64,000 nucleotides of DNA from NCBI RefSeq assembly GCF_010119245.1, contig NZ_WNKG01000004.1:62001-126000 (forward strand), read 5' to 3'. Shown here one piece after another: positions 44,470-53,642 of this stretch. Each line of letters starts with the position of its first letter. Positions within the stretch are counted from its first letter, which is position 1. The DNA comes from Cyclobacterium salsum. GTDB lineage: Bacteria; Bacteroidota; Bacteroidia; Cytophagales; Cyclobacteriaceae. The translations under genes were made by a program, and so were the position numbers. The notes beneath the pieces were generated by a model. It did no database searches. It saw only the letters and a program-made list of their open reading frames with translations, and had not been told where the DNA came from.

Positions 44470-45459
44470 TTACTGCAATGACTTCCAAATCAAGTCTTTG
44501 AGTTCGGGAAGTTGAAACCCGGTTACGGAGGAAATAAACAAATGGGGAACGCCTTTTGGAACTTCAGCTTCCAAGGCCTTCATCAGTTCGGTATCCAATA
44601 AATCTGCTTTGGATATGGCCAAAATTCTCCGTTTATCCAATAACTCCGGATTGTACTGTTCCAGTTCCGATACCAGAATCCGATACTGCTCCCCCAGATG
44701 TGCCGCATCTGCCGGGACCAGAAAAAGTAAAATGGAGTTTCTTTCTATATGGCGAAGAAATCGTAAGCCCAGGCCTTTTCCTTCGGCAGCTCCTTCGATT
44801 ATTCCCGGAATATCCGCCATAACGAAGGATTGGTCTCCCCGGTAATCTACCACGCCCAGATTGGGCACGAGCGTGGTAAAGGCATAATCAGCTATTTCAG
44901 GTTTGGCAGCCGAAAGGCTGGCCAATAAAGTAGATTTCCCGGCATTAGGAAACCCCACCAGTCCCACATCTGCCAATAATTTCAATTCCAGGATAATCCA
45001 TTCTTCCACCCCATCTTCACCAGGCTGTGCATAATGCGGGGCTTGGTTGGTTGCCGTCTTAAAATGATCATTTCCCAAGCCTCCTCTTCCTCCAGGCGTA
45101 AGAATAAATTCCTGACCATCTTCGGTGATTTCACATCTGACTTCTCCCGATTCAGATTCTCTGGCAACGGTTCCGATCGGAACTTCCAAAACAATATCCT
45201 TTCCATCCGAACCTTTCCGCCTACCGCCTTCTCCGTTCTTTCCTCTTTCTGCGATGACATGCTTTTTATATTTGAGATGCAGCAGTGTCCAAAGCTGCGC
45301 ATTACCTCTAAGAATGACATGCCCACCACGGCCCCCATCTCCACCGTCAGGCCCGCCCTTGGGAACGTGCTTTTCCCTACGAAAATGCACAGAGCCATTG
45401 CCCCCTGCACCCGAACGGGAACAAAACTTCACATAATCAATAAAATTAGACCCTGCCAC
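44470..45459 (-). CDS. obgE: GTPase Obg/CgtA
   Basis: 329 residues. Glycine-rich Obg fold ([30 protein letters not shown]), then a G domain with [11 protein letters not shown] (P-loop), DIPGIIEGA (switch II) and ISKADLLD (G4). No C-terminal OCT extension. Essential GTPase associated with the 50S ribosome and with stringent control. Upstream are adk and hpt in the same direction. Confidence 0.95.
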   Translation of the reverse strand: MAGSNFIDYVKFCSRSGAGGNGSVHFRREKHVPKGGPDGGDGGRGGHVILRGNAQLWTLLHLKYKKHVIAERGKNGEGGRRKGSDGKDIVLEVPIGTVARESESGEVRCEITEDGQEFILTPGGRGGLGNDHFKTATNQAPHYAQPGEDGVEEWIILELKLLADVGLVGFPNAGKSTLLASLSAAKPEIADYAFTTLVPNLGVVDYRGDQSFVMADIPGIIEGAAEGKGLGLRFLRHIERNSILLFLVPADAAHLGEQYRILVSELEQYNPELLDKRRILAISKADLLDTELMKALEAEVPKGVPHLFISSVTGFQLPELKDLIWKSLQ

Positions 45460-45531
45460 CTCGTTTTTAATTTACGATTCGTTTTTTCCATTCTCCAGCT
45501 CATTGACATTCAACCGCCCGGAAAAGAAAAT

Positions 45532-45553
45532 GGCTAAGCGCTGAAGCTTAGCC
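45532..45553 (-). terminator. Terminator after adk
   Basis: GGCTAAGC-GCTGAA-GCTTAGCC with ATTTTCTTTT on the minus strand after it. It follows the adk stop by 26 bases. Confidence 0.7.
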
Positions 45554-45578
45554 AAAAACAATGCTACAAAGGTACAGA

Positions 45579-46151
45579 TTAATAATTATCTATAACAGTG
45601 CAAATTTTTTGAAAAATCTCATCGATCGCTCCGACACCGTCTATTTTGGCTAATTTCCCCTGTTCCTGATAATAGTTGGCCACTGGAAGGGTTTCGTCAT
45701 TATATACCTTTATCCGGTTATTTATTTTCTCCTCATCCTGATCGTCTGCCCTTCCGGACGTTTTTCCACGTTCTCTGATTCGCTTTTTAAGTTCATCTTC
45801 CGGAACTTCCAGTGCGACCATCCCGGAAATGCGCGTTCCCTTTTTGGTCAACAATTCATCCAATGCCCTGGCCTGAGCCACTGTACGGGGAAATCCGTCA
45901 AAAATAAACCCGGTCAGGTCAGCAGTAGAATTGATTTTATCATCCACCATGCCGATGACTACTTCATCGGGGACAAGGTTTCCTTCATTCATGTACTTTT
46001 GGGCCAACTTCCCTAATTCCGTGCCTTCACCCAAGTGCTTCCTGAATAAATCCCCGGTGGAAATGTGTTCAATTTTATATTTTTCAATCAATTTCTCGCT
46101 TTGGGTTCCCTTTCCGGCACCGGGAGGACCAAATAAAACAATATTCAACAT
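45579..46151 (-). CDS. adk: Adenylate kinase
   Basis: 190 residues, the short form without the zinc-binding LID. P-loop GPPGAGKGTQS, FDGFPRTVAQA (AMP site) and GRADDQDEEKINNR. Interconverts ATP+AMP and 2 ADP. In the hpt-adk order common in this phylum. Confidence 0.97.
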   Translation of the reverse strand: MLNIVLFGPPGAGKGTQSEKLIEKYKIEHISTGDLFRKHLGEGTELGKLAQKYMNEGNLVPDEVVIGMVDDKINSTADLTGFIFDGFPRTVAQARALDELLTKKGTRISGMVALEVPEDELKKRIRERGKTSGRADDQDEEKINNRIKVYNDETLPVANYYQEQGKLAKIDGVGAIDEIFQKICTVIDNY

Positions 46152-46177
46152 AGGTTCATTCTTTTAAAATGGATTAT

Positions 46178-46711
46178 TTAGAATTCTGTTTTTTGATAAA
46201 GTTGTCGAAGATTTCTGCCCTGTCCTTTGTAATCCAATCCATAACCGATCACAAATAAATCTGGGATTTCAAATCCAATATATCGGATACCTATCCTTTC
46301 TTTTAATGCATCCGGCTTCAAAAACAAGCTCGCTATTTCCAGACTGGCGGGATTACTGCTGCCAAGCAGATCCAGAAGGTAAGACATGCTTCTTCCCGTA
46401 TCCACGATATCTTCTACAATTAATACATCCTTTCCTTCCAAATCGGTATCCAAGCCCATCAACACACGGACATTTCCGGTACTTTGGGTACCCGAATAGG
46501 AGGCTAACTTTACAAAGGATACCTCCATCGGAAGGTCAATCGCCTTGCAAATATCAGACATAAACATGAAACTACCGTTCAAAACGGCCAAAATTACCAG
46601 TGATTTACCCTTATAATCCTCATTTATGGCATCCGCCAACTGGTTTACCCGATTTACAAGTTGCTCTTCAGAGATAAATGGCTTAAAAAAAAGGTCGTGG
46701 ATTTTGATCAT
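46178..46711 (-). CDS. hpt: Hypoxanthine phosphoribosyltransferase
   Basis: 177 residues. PRPP-binding motif VLIVEDIVDTGRS, LNGSFMFMSDICKAI start, and base-contact region RYIGFEIPDLFVIGYGLDY. Salvages hypoxanthine and guanine to IMP/GMP. 26 bases before adk, same strand. Confidence 0.95.
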   Translation of the reverse strand: MIKIHDLFFKPFISEEQLVNRVNQLADAINEDYKGKSLVILAVLNGSFMFMSDICKAIDLPMEVSFVKLASYSGTQSTGNVRVLMGLDTDLEGKDVLIVEDIVDTGRSMSYLLDLLGSSNPASLEIASLFLKPDALKERIGIRYIGFEIPDLFVIGYGLDYKGQGRNLRQLYQKTEF

Positions 46712-46784
46712 GTAACTACGATTTCCCTGAGCAGCAAGGCTACTATCAAAATTTATTTTCGAATAAAAGACATTTTCGAATCCA

Positions 46785-47702
46785 TTACAAATTTTGCATT
46801 AAATATTGATACAATTTAACCATGCATTCCAAATCATAAAAAGCGGCTTTTTCGGCTGGGGTGTGCGGGTTTTCTTCCGCGACACCTATAAAACACCAGT
46901 CTATGGGATAGGGGGATAACTGGATTTCCCTTCCGTCGCTCCCTCCATAAGCTTCTACCTCCAATTGGTAGGGGACAGCACTTTCATCGGCCTTTTGAAT
47001 AATCCTGTCCAAAAAACTTTTTCTAGGTATGTGACTATCCCTTAGTGAAATCACGGCTCCTTCATTCAAATGAACACCATCCGTCACCCATGTAACGTCT
47101 GCGATTAAGGCCTGCCGGATACCCCATTTCTCAAAAATAAACCGGAGAAGAAAAGGCATGGATCCTCCTCCATGTTCCTCATAAGTGCTGAATACAACCA
47201 ATCCGTTTTCCAGGGTTTCGCACAGTTTCAAGAGCGCATAAATACCCAATCTATTGTCCAGATAAGCGGCTTGAATAAACCCCCCGAAAAGCTTAATATC
47301 CTGTTCAAAAGCCAATAATGTACCTCTTTGGATACCCCTGGGGAAATCGTGGAAGAGATTTCCTTCTTTTTCCCAAAGCCGGCAACGGATGTCTCCCGCC
47401 GGATCCCTCCCTTGCAACCAGGTACCTTCCCAAACCTCGGGACCTCCTACTGGAACCAGTTGGTTTTCATACCTGCTTGTAAAGCCTACTGTATCCATGT
47501 GCGCAAAAGCGGCGGTTTGCGGATTACCAAAAGCCAGGATGATATTATCCTGAAAATCTGGACCAAAAAAAAGTTCTGGTGAAACATTCCATGCGCTTCT
47601 TCGTTTTAGAATTTGTCCTATTAGATACGATGCTATTTTGGATTCATCACCTGAAACGCTATTTAAATAAAGAATTTCTTTCAATAAATTTTCCATTGGC
47701 AT
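46785..47702 (-). CDS. M42-family-like metallo-aminopeptidase
   Basis: 305 residues, no signal peptide. Di-zinc aminopeptidase motifs: AHMDTVGF (His, Asp), YLDNRLG (bridging Asp), TYEEHGGG (catalytic Glu-Glu), IADVTW (Asp) and the C-terminal ENPHTPAEKA (His). Cytoplasmic peptide turnover is likely. The family also contains cellulases/glucanases by annotation, but the peptidase reading is better. Confidence 0.85.
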   Translation of the reverse strand: MPMENLLKEILYLNSVSGDESKIASYLIGQILKRRSAWNVSPELFFGPDFQDNIILAFGNPQTAAFAHMDTVGFTSRYENQLVPVGGPEVWEGTWLQGRDPAGDIRCRLWEKEGNLFHDFPRGIQRGTLLAFEQDIKLFGGFIQAAYLDNRLGIYALLKLCETLENGLVVFSTYEEHGGGSMPFLLRFIFEKWGIRQALIADVTWVTDGVHLNEGAVISLRDSHIPRKSFLDRIIQKADESAVPYQLEVEAYGGSDGREIQLSPYPIDWCFIGVAEENPHTPAEKAAFYDLECMVKLYQYLMQNL

Positions 47703-47794
47703 AGTTTATGTTAAAATATTTTATAAATTTCGGGTCTGCTATCCTTTTTATCGAAACAATTGAGATAGATGTTTAAAGTTCCCATAATTTAATA

Positions 47795-47802
47795 TACATT
47801 TG
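47795..47802 (+). promoter_or_regulatory. -7 element of the ompA-family gene (TACATTTG)
   Basis: Exact TAnnTTTG match. GTTTAAAG 20 bases upstream is a possible -33 element. The leader would be about 75 nt, AT-rich, as for abundant outer-membrane protein mRNAs of this phylum. Confidence 0.6.
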
Positions 47803-47878
47803 TATCACAAACCGAGTAAAAAAACTAGTAGCAATCAAAATCAATTAAAACACTGAATGTTGTAAAAAATTTTTTATC

Positions 47879-49153
47879 ATGAAAAAAATAATACTATCAA
47901 CACTAATGGTTGGTGCTTTAGCATTAGGTGCTAATGCTCAAGACGACTTCAACAAATGGTCCATAGAAGTAAATGGAGGGTTTAATAAACCAATGGCGCC
48001 AATGACGCCGGGATATTATTCTCCGACGTTAAATCTGGGCCATGTGGATCTGGGAGCCCGGTATATGTTCAACGAAAAATTTGGAACCAAACTTGATTTT
48101 GGTTTCGGTAGCTTTAGTAGCGCTAGCGATACACCTGATTTTTCTTCCAACTATTATCGAATAAACCTACAAGGAGTAGCCAATCTCGGAAGAATAATGA
48201 ATTGGGAAACCTTTTCTCAAACGTTCAACCTATTGGGGCACTTTGGCGGGGGAATCGGAAGATTAACTCCCCAAGAAAATCAGTGGGCTGATTTTCAGGA
48301 TAATCAGTACAATATTATCTCTGGAATGACCCTACAAGTTCGCCTGAGCGACCGCATTGCACTTAATGGCGATATTTCCAACATCGTGGCAGGAAGACAA
48401 GACGTGGCCTTTGATGGTGCTTCTTCGATCAATCCCGCCTCTGAAAATGGATACTATGGTGCGAATTCTGTTTGGTGGACAGGAACTGTAGGTTTAACTT
48501 TCTACCTGGGTAGCAATGCTTCTCATGCAGACTGGTATCTTAGAGACAGTAAATATGCTACTAAAGAAGAGCTAGCTACGCAGATTGGCGAGATCAAGGA
48601 TATGTTGAAGGATTCTGATGGAGACGGTGTTCCGGATTACCTGGATAAAGAGCCTAACACTCCAGCTGGAGCAAGGGTAGACTCTCATGGTGCAACCATG
48701 GATTCTGATGGTGATGGTATCCCTGATCATGTAGATAAGTGTCCATTCGTACCAGGTCCTGCTTCTTTAGACGGTTGCGCTCCTGATGATACAGAGGAGA
48801 TCGACTACCTGGCTAAGGCAATCAATGATGGCTACGTAAACGTATACTTTGCATTCGACAGTGCCAAGCCACTTGGATATTCTGCATCTTCCGCTCATTA
48901 TGTGTCGAACTTCATGAAGCGAAACCCTGGCGTACAGGTAGAGCTTAAAGGATATGCAGATGAGTTAGGCCCTGAAGATTACAACATCAAACTTTCTGAA
49001 AGGAGAGCCAAGTCGGTATATGACTTACTAATCGCCTCCGGAATTTCTGAATCTAGATTGACTTACAAAGGCTATGGTGAGGATACCAGCGTAGACAAAT
49101 CATCTGCAGATGCCCGACAAATGGCAAGACGAGTAAGTTTTGAGATCAAATAA
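47879..49153 (+). CDS. OmpA-family outer membrane protein
   Basis: 424 residues. Signal peptide MKKIILSTLMVGALALGANAQ, N-terminal beta-barrel (about 25-225), calcium-binding thrombospondin type 3 repeats (DSDGDGVPDYLDKEP and DSDGDGIPDHVDKCP), and a C-terminal OmpA domain with VYFAFDSA, VELKGYADELG and the NIKLSERRAKSVYDLL helix that binds peptidoglycan. Links outer membrane and cell wall. Own promoter and terminator. Confidence 0.95.
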   Translation: MKKIILSTLMVGALALGANAQDDFNKWSIEVNGGFNKPMAPMTPGYYSPTLNLGHVDLGARYMFNEKFGTKLDFGFGSFSSASDTPDFSSNYYRINLQGVANLGRIMNWETFSQTFNLLGHFGGGIGRLTPQENQWADFQDNQYNIISGMTLQVRLSDRIALNGDISNIVAGRQDVAFDGASSINPASENGYYGANSVWWTGTVGLTFYLGSNASHADWYLRDSKYATKEELATQIGEIKDMLKDSDGDGVPDYLDKEPNTPAGARVDSHGATMDSDGDGIPDHVDKCPFVPGPASLDGCAPDDTEEIDYLAKAINDGYVNVYFAFDSAKPLGYSASSAHYVSNFMKRNPGVQVELKGYADELGPEDYNIKLSERRAKSVYDLLIASGISESRLTYKGYGEDTSVDKSSADARQMARRVSFEIK

Positions 49154-49175
49154 GCACGAAATCAACTAAATAATG

Positions 49176-49206
49176 AAACCCGATCTTAATAGATCGGGTT
49201 TTTTTG
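49176..49206 (+). terminator. Terminator of the ompA-family gene
   Basis: AAACCCGATC-TTAATA-GATCGGGTTT followed by further T. It lies 23 bases after the stop. It precedes the ATG of upp at 49224, so any longer upp start would overlap it. Confidence 0.9.
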
Positions 49207-49223
49207 TTTTAATTTGTTTCAGC

Positions 49224-49874
49224 ATGCATATTTTAAACAATCAAAACTCAATTGCCAATCATTACCTGGCGGAGCTAAGGGATGCTTCGGTCCAAAAAGA
49301 TCGGATGCGATTTAGAAAAAATATGGAACGACTAGGTGAGATCCTCGCCTATGAGATTTCTAAAACACTTCCTTACAAAAAGCGCGTCATTTCGGGGCCC
49401 TTTGGTGACATTCAAACGGATTTACTGACCGAACAGCCGGTCATTATTTCCATTCTCCGAGCCGCCGTCCCATTTTATCAGGGAGTCCTCAATTTTTTTG
49501 ATAAGGCTGAAAGTGGGTTTGTGGGTGCCTACCGCGTAGAGAATGATGAAAAAAATGAAGCCATAGAGATTAGTTTAAATTACCTGGCTGCTCCATCCCT
49601 GCAGGACCGAACCGTGATCATCGTAGACCCCATGCTTGCGACAGGAAAATCCTTTGTTAAAAGCATCCAACACCTCGTCGCAAATGGAACCCCGAAGCAA
49701 ATTGAGATTGCAAGTGTCATTGCCGCTCCGGAAGGTGTCGCCTACATTAAACAGAACCTTGGCCTCCCGCATCGGTTCTGGACGGTTGCTTTGGATGAAA
49801 AGTTAAATTCACAATCTTATATTATTCCCGGACTGGGAGATGCAGGAGATCTTGCTTTTGGTCCTAAACTTTAA
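49224..49874 (+). CDS. upp: Uracil phosphoribosyltransferase
   Basis: 216 residues from the ATG at 49224 (MHILNNQNSIANHYLAELRD). A longer in-frame start at 49173 is rejected because it would translate the terminator hairpin. PRPP loop DPMLATGKSF, and C-terminal RFWTVALDEKLNSQSYIIPGLGDAGD. Salvages uracil to UMP. Stop codon overlaps the next start by one base. Confidence 0.95.
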   Translation: MHILNNQNSIANHYLAELRDASVQKDRMRFRKNMERLGEILAYEISKTLPYKKRVISGPFGDIQTDLLTEQPVIISILRAAVPFYQGVLNFFDKAESGFVGAYRVENDEKNEAIEISLNYLAAPSLQDRTVIIVDPMLATGKSFVKSIQHLVANGTPKQIEIASVIAAPEGVAYIKQNLGLPHRFWTVALDEKLNSQSYIIPGLGDAGDLAFGPKL

Positions 49875-50815
49875 TGGAATTTCAGAACATGAGTTACTTA
49901 CTATTGGCAATTGGTCTGCTAGTCCTGTTACTTGGGGGGAAATTTTTAGTGGATGGCGCTTCCTCAGTGGCCTCCCGCCTCGGGTTGAGTCCTGGATTAA
50001 TCGGGCTTACCATCGTAGCGTTTGGTACCTCTGCACCTGAATTATTGGTAAGTATCACGGCAGCACTTAGAGGGGCTAGTGACATAGCTATCGGTAATGT
50101 GGTAGGAAGTAACATTTCAAACATCACACTCGTGTTAGGAATAAGTGCTGTAATTTATCCGATCTATATCGAAAAATCTACCTTAAAGCTGGACTACCCA
50201 TTTACGTTATTCAGCTCATTGCTCTTTTTTGTTTTTGCCTTGAATGGCCTCATTTCCTTTACCGAGGGTGTCGTATTATTGATTTGCTTTGTATCCCTAA
50301 ATTGGTATTTCTTCAAAAGCATCGAGCGGGTGGAATTTTCTGAAGAGGATGCAGAACAAATGAAAAAACAGCCGGTTTGGCTCGCTATCATTCAATTGCT
50401 GGGCGGTGCAGCGGGTCTGTATTTTGGTTCGGACCTGGTGGTAGGCAATGCCACCTCTATTGCGCAGGCCCTGGGAGTCAGCGAACGGATCATTGGGGTG
50501 ACCATTATTGCCATTGGAACAAGCCTTCCTGAGCTGGTTACGTCTGTCCTTGCAGCGCTAAAAAAGGAAACGGCAATGGCCCTGGGAAACATTCTGGGGA
50601 GTAACATCATGAATGTATTTTCCATCATAGGTTTTACCGCCGTGCTCAAGCCCATCGCTGTCACTCCCAATTTTATCTCTTCGGATTTTATTTGGATGCT
50701 CGGGTTTACGATTCTCCTGCTGCCCATTATGCGTATAAACTACATTATTTCCCGGCTAAATGGAGTCTTCTTAATTTTGGGGTACCTGGTGTACGTATAC
50801 CTGCTGGTGGCATGA
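49874..50815 (+). CDS. Calcium/sodium antiporter (CaCA family, YrbG type)
   Basis: 313 residues, about ten transmembrane helices. The two internal repeats with opposite orientation are seen in FGTSAPELLVSITAAL (first) and IGTSLPELVTSVLAAL (second), each holding the conserved acidic residue. Exports calcium in exchange for sodium or potassium across the cytoplasmic membrane. Overlaps upp by one base and the next gene by four. Confidence 0.92.
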   Translation: MEFQNMSYLLLAIGLLVLLLGGKFLVDGASSVASRLGLSPGLIGLTIVAFGTSAPELLVSITAALRGASDIAIGNVVGSNISNITLVLGISAVIYPIYIEKSTLKLDYPFTLFSSLLFFVFALNGLISFTEGVVLLICFVSLNWYFFKSIERVEFSEEDAEQMKKQPVWLAIIQLLGGAAGLYFGSDLVVGNATSIAQALGVSERIIGVTIIAIGTSLPELVTSVLAALKKETAMALGNILGSNIMNVFSIIGFTAVLKPIAVTPNFISSDFIWMLGFTILLLPIMRINYIISRLNGVFLILGYLVYVYLLVA

Positions 50816-51270
50816 GTGAATACCTGATTACTTTCTTGGGCATATATTTTCTCTGCCTGTTTAAATTTATCGCGGGACCCCTGTTAGGTTATGCAGCGGG
50901 GTTTGGGTTATGGGAGATCGTGGCGGTTACCGTTTCCGGAATGATGACATCTGTGGTGCTTTTTTCGTTTTTAGGAGAGTGGTTCAAAAAAAATTGGGTT
51001 TTAATTACTCGAAAGAAATCAAAAACATTTTCCAAAAAAACCCGGAGTATCATAAAGGTCTGGCATAAATTCGGGGTTTGGGGCATCGCATTCCTAACAC
51101 CGGTCATTTTGACTCCTATCGGAGGAACAGTGGTGCTCACGTCTTTTGGTATCGACAAAAAAAAAATCCTGTTCGCCATGCTCATCAGCTCCCTCTTTTG
51201 GGCTATTCTATTTGGAATAAGCATTGATAAATTACTTGAAATACCTTTTCTAAAAAAAATGTGGACCTAA
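50812..51270 (+). CDS. Small membrane protein, small multi-drug export-like
   Basis: 152 residues from the ATG at 50812, which overlaps the antiporter stop (ATGA); longer frames exist only inside the antiporter gene. Four hydrophobic segments, with a basic central loop (ITRKKSKTFSKKTRS) and FGVWGIAFLTPVILTPIGGTV, the conserved part of the Sm_multidrug_ex-like family. Transport function is inference. Confidence 0.75.
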   Translation: MSEYLITFLGIYFLCLFKFIAGPLLGYAAGFGLWEIVAVTVSGMMTSVVLFSFLGEWFKKNWVLITRKKSKTFSKKTRSIIKVWHKFGVWGIAFLTPVILTPIGGTVVLTSFGIDKKKILFAMLISSLFWAILFGISIDKLLEIPFLKKMWT

Positions 51271-51274
51271 AAAA

Positions 51275-51304
51275 AGCGGACTTTAAAACCAAAAAGCCCG
51301 CCTA
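51275..51304 (-). terminator. Terminator of the FKBP-like lipoprotein gene
   Basis: On the minus strand GCGGGCTTT pairs with AAAGTCCGC (one G-T wobble) and is followed by seven T. On the plus strand the same stem has an A-C mismatch, so the minus orientation is favoured. Confidence 0.65.
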
Positions 51305-51325
51305 AACTATTTTATTGTTTTTTTA

Positions 51326-52285
51326 TCATTGTACGGCCAAAACTTCCGCTTTAAACCAAACCGGAGTAAAGGGCTTTACCAGATCTATCTGCTCTCCCTT
51401 TTCGATCAGGTCCTCTCTGATTTCTTCCGGAAGGATCTGAATAGAATTGTCATAAGCGGCAAATGAGGTAGCCATTACCTCTACTTTCTCTTCCGGCAAC
51501 ACTCCATTAAACCCCTCATTTAAGAAAGTCAAGCCCGAATTTCCGATTGAAATAGTGGTAGGCTGATTGGAGGTATACGATTCAAAAACGGGTTCGGTTG
51601 CCCCTAATTCAAACATCTCAAAATCTACCGATACATTACTTCCCAGCTTGGATTCAGATTTTGAGTCATCCCCCGGTTCCACAGACCTGAAATAAACACC
51701 CTCTGCCACTTCTTCAAACCCCTCCAATTCATTTTCCTCAATGTACGCCTGAATCATGTCAACCTCTCTTTGTTGAAGTTCTTCTTCGGTGTACTTTTTA
51801 TCAAACTTCAATTGGATTACCAGGTTCGAGGCGGGCAAAATCAACTGCTGGTAACTGTAATTACCAAAGGCCAGATAGGAAGGAGTGTATAACATCATTT
51901 CTTCACCTTCCCTGGCCAGTCCGGCAGCATAGGTAATCGCAATGGGCCAAAGCCCGTCCTGACTGTACCGAAAAAACCTGGGCTCCTTTGATTCATCCAG
52001 ATAGGAATCAATCAGTTGCCCGTCAATGGTTCTGATTTCGTAGTATATCCCAATATAATCTGCATTTACAAACTGAGGAGCATCGGGGTTTTCCTGCGTT
52101 TTTTCATAGTAGAAACCAGACTGAGCCTTGGTGGCGTCGATATTATTGGAAGTAATGTATTCTTCCATCACGAGGTTGTCTCTGGTAATGGCCCGGTCCA
52201 GGTCTGTTTCGGTTTCTTCAATACAAGAGGTCATTAAAACGGCGGCCAGGCCTACTGACCAGCCGAATCTGTTGGATAAAATCAT
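51326..52285 (-). CDS. FKBP-type peptidyl-prolyl isomerase-like lipoprotein
   Basis: 319 residues. Lipoprotein signal with lipobox MTSC (Cys21). Two FKBP-like domains are suggested: about 60-165 (DYIGIYYEIRTIDGQLIDSY, ITYAAGLAREGEEMMLYTPS, FGNYSY) and about 175-319 (VSVDFEMFELGATEPVFESY, FNEGFNGVLPEEKVEVM). The second is diverged and the usual aromatic active-site set is incomplete, so it may be a chaperone-like rather than catalytic protein. Periplasmic face of a membrane. Confidence 0.72.
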   Translation of the reverse strand: MILSNRFGWSVGLAAVLMTSCIEETETDLDRAITRDNLVMEEYITSNNIDATKAQSGFYYEKTQENPDAPQFVNADYIGIYYEIRTIDGQLIDSYLDESKEPRFFRYSQDGLWPIAITYAAGLAREGEEMMLYTPSYLAFGNYSYQQLILPASNLVIQLKFDKKYTEEELQQREVDMIQAYIEENELEGFEEVAEGVYFRSVEPGDDSKSESKLGSNVSVDFEMFELGATEPVFESYTSNQPTTISIGNSGLTFLNEGFNGVLPEEKVEVMATSFAAYDNSIQILPEEIREDLIEKGEQIDLVKPFTPVWFKAEVLAVQ

Positions 52286-52313
52286 GGTAAAATAGCTAAT
52301 TTAATAATATGGT

Positions 52314-53642
52314 TTATTTATTCTTAAGGTTAAAATTCATGCGTAGGTTCACGCCCCCAATGGAAAATTGCTGATCTGCGAACGTAAGATTACTCAATGG
52401 TACTTTATAAAAAGGTTCCAGGGAAAAATAAAACTCGTCATTCAATTGGTATTCGTATCCAAAAGAGATGTTTAATAATCCGGCCAGGTCGGCACCCCGG
52501 TTCCCAGCCGCTGGTGTAATAACGTTGCTGAATTTCTGTGTGTTTGGGGCGTATTCAAGTGTTCCACTAAGACTATTAGCTGAAAACAAGGATTGCGCTT
52601 CATAGGTTTCCACCGTATTCTGTTCCAGGTAAACCATACTGGATAAACCGGTGATCAAATAAATGCCTGTCTGTTTCCGGTCAAACACCTTATATTTTAG
52701 GTTAATCGGAATATCAAGCGAAGCAAAATTTAGCTGGTAATCGGTATCAACTATATTGCTGTTGGCTCTCATATCAAAGCTTGGAGATGCGGATTCTTGG
52801 GCCAGTGGCTGCAGGCTTTGCTGCGAAACGCTTTGGTTAGCATAGGCCAGGCCCACATCCAGCTTCAACTTTCGGCTCAGCGATATTTCGGACATCAGCC
52901 CGGCTCCCAGATTCATTCCGGATACCGGATTGGAGTTGGATTGAGGACTTACCATTAGCCCCACTTTAAAAGCCCTGGATTCATTGGACCCAGTTTGGGA
53001 TTCCGGTTCTTTCTCCTCTGCTTTCCATGCTTCTATCATTCGCTCCGCATCCGCCTCTGACAGGGATGTCATTTCCCTGGGGTCGGAAGTTTCCCCGGAA
53101 AGAAAATTAGAATCGACTTTTTGGGTTACTGCCTTCTGAAACCCATCCCAGGTTTCAGCTAGGGCGGTCGCCCAAAAATTCCTTCCGTCTGCCGCTACCT
53201 TTGCTACTTGCTCCGAAGGCCGTCTATTAGTACCTTTTTCGTAGTTGCGGGGTTCCCGGTCCTGCAGGGTAATGGATTCCTCCCAATTTCCTGAATTTAT
53301 AGAATTCTCCGGAATACCTTCCAGTTCCCGGAATTTTCCGGAATCCTGAGTAGCGAGGTTGCCTTTCTCTGAAAAGGCAGGATTCTCAATGGTAATGGTG
53401 TCCGTTAAAGACCGAACTTTCTCATCAATTTTTTCCTGTTCCGGAAAATAAATGAAGAAAAAAAGCAAACTAGCCGCAATCCCTGCTCCAAAAAATGGCC
53501 AAAAAACCATCCAGCCTTTCTTCTTTGGTCTGAAGTAGGCATCGGAAAATCTTTCCCATTCCGCAGGGTCAAAAGGCTCCTCATACGTGCTGAAGGAGGC
53601 TTTTATTTTCTCCACCAGTTTCTTATCGAACTGCTCCTTCAT
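52314..53642 (-). CDS. Putative trans-envelope anti-sigma factor with C-terminal outer-membrane barrel
   Basis: 442 residues. Residues 1-40 are a charged cytoplasmic segment (EPFDPAEWERFSDAYFRPKKK) like those of FecR-like or anti-sigma membrane proteins, followed by one transmembrane helix (about 44-66). Residues 67-223 form a polar, likely extended linker. Residues about 224-442 have alternating beta strands and glycines of an outer-membrane barrel (FKVGLMVSPQSN, LKLDVGLAYANQS, ISFGYEYQLNDEFYFSLEPFY). Its start overlaps the ECF sigma gene by 20 bases, so it is the obvious anti-sigma partner. The topology is inferred, not proven. Confidence 0.72.
   Translation of the reverse strand: MKEQFDKKLVEKIKASFSTYEEPFDPAEWERFSDAYFRPKKKGWMVFWPFFGAGIAASLLFFFIYFPEQEKIDEKVRSLTDTITIENPAFSEKGNLATQDSGKFRELEGIPENSINSGNWEESITLQDREPRNYEKGTNRRPSEQVAKVAADGRNFWATALAETWDGFQKAVTQKVDSNFLSGETSDPREMTSLSEADAERMIEAWKAEEKEPESQTGSNESRAFKVGLMVSPQSNSNPVSGMNLGAGLMSEISLSRKLKLDVGLAYANQSVSQQSLQPLAQESASPSFDMRANSNIVDTDYQLNFASLDIPINLKYKVFDRKQTGIYLITGLSSMVYLEQNTVETYEAQSLFSANSLSGTLEYAPNTQKFSNVITPAAGNRGADLAGLLNISFGYEYQLNDEFYFSLEPFYKVPLSNLTFADQQFSIGGVNLRMNFNLKNK

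Noticed and set aside
49173-49223. Longer N-terminus for upp
   Set aside because: The 17 extra codons would translate the terminator hairpin of the preceding ompA-family gene; the family starts near MHILNNQ.
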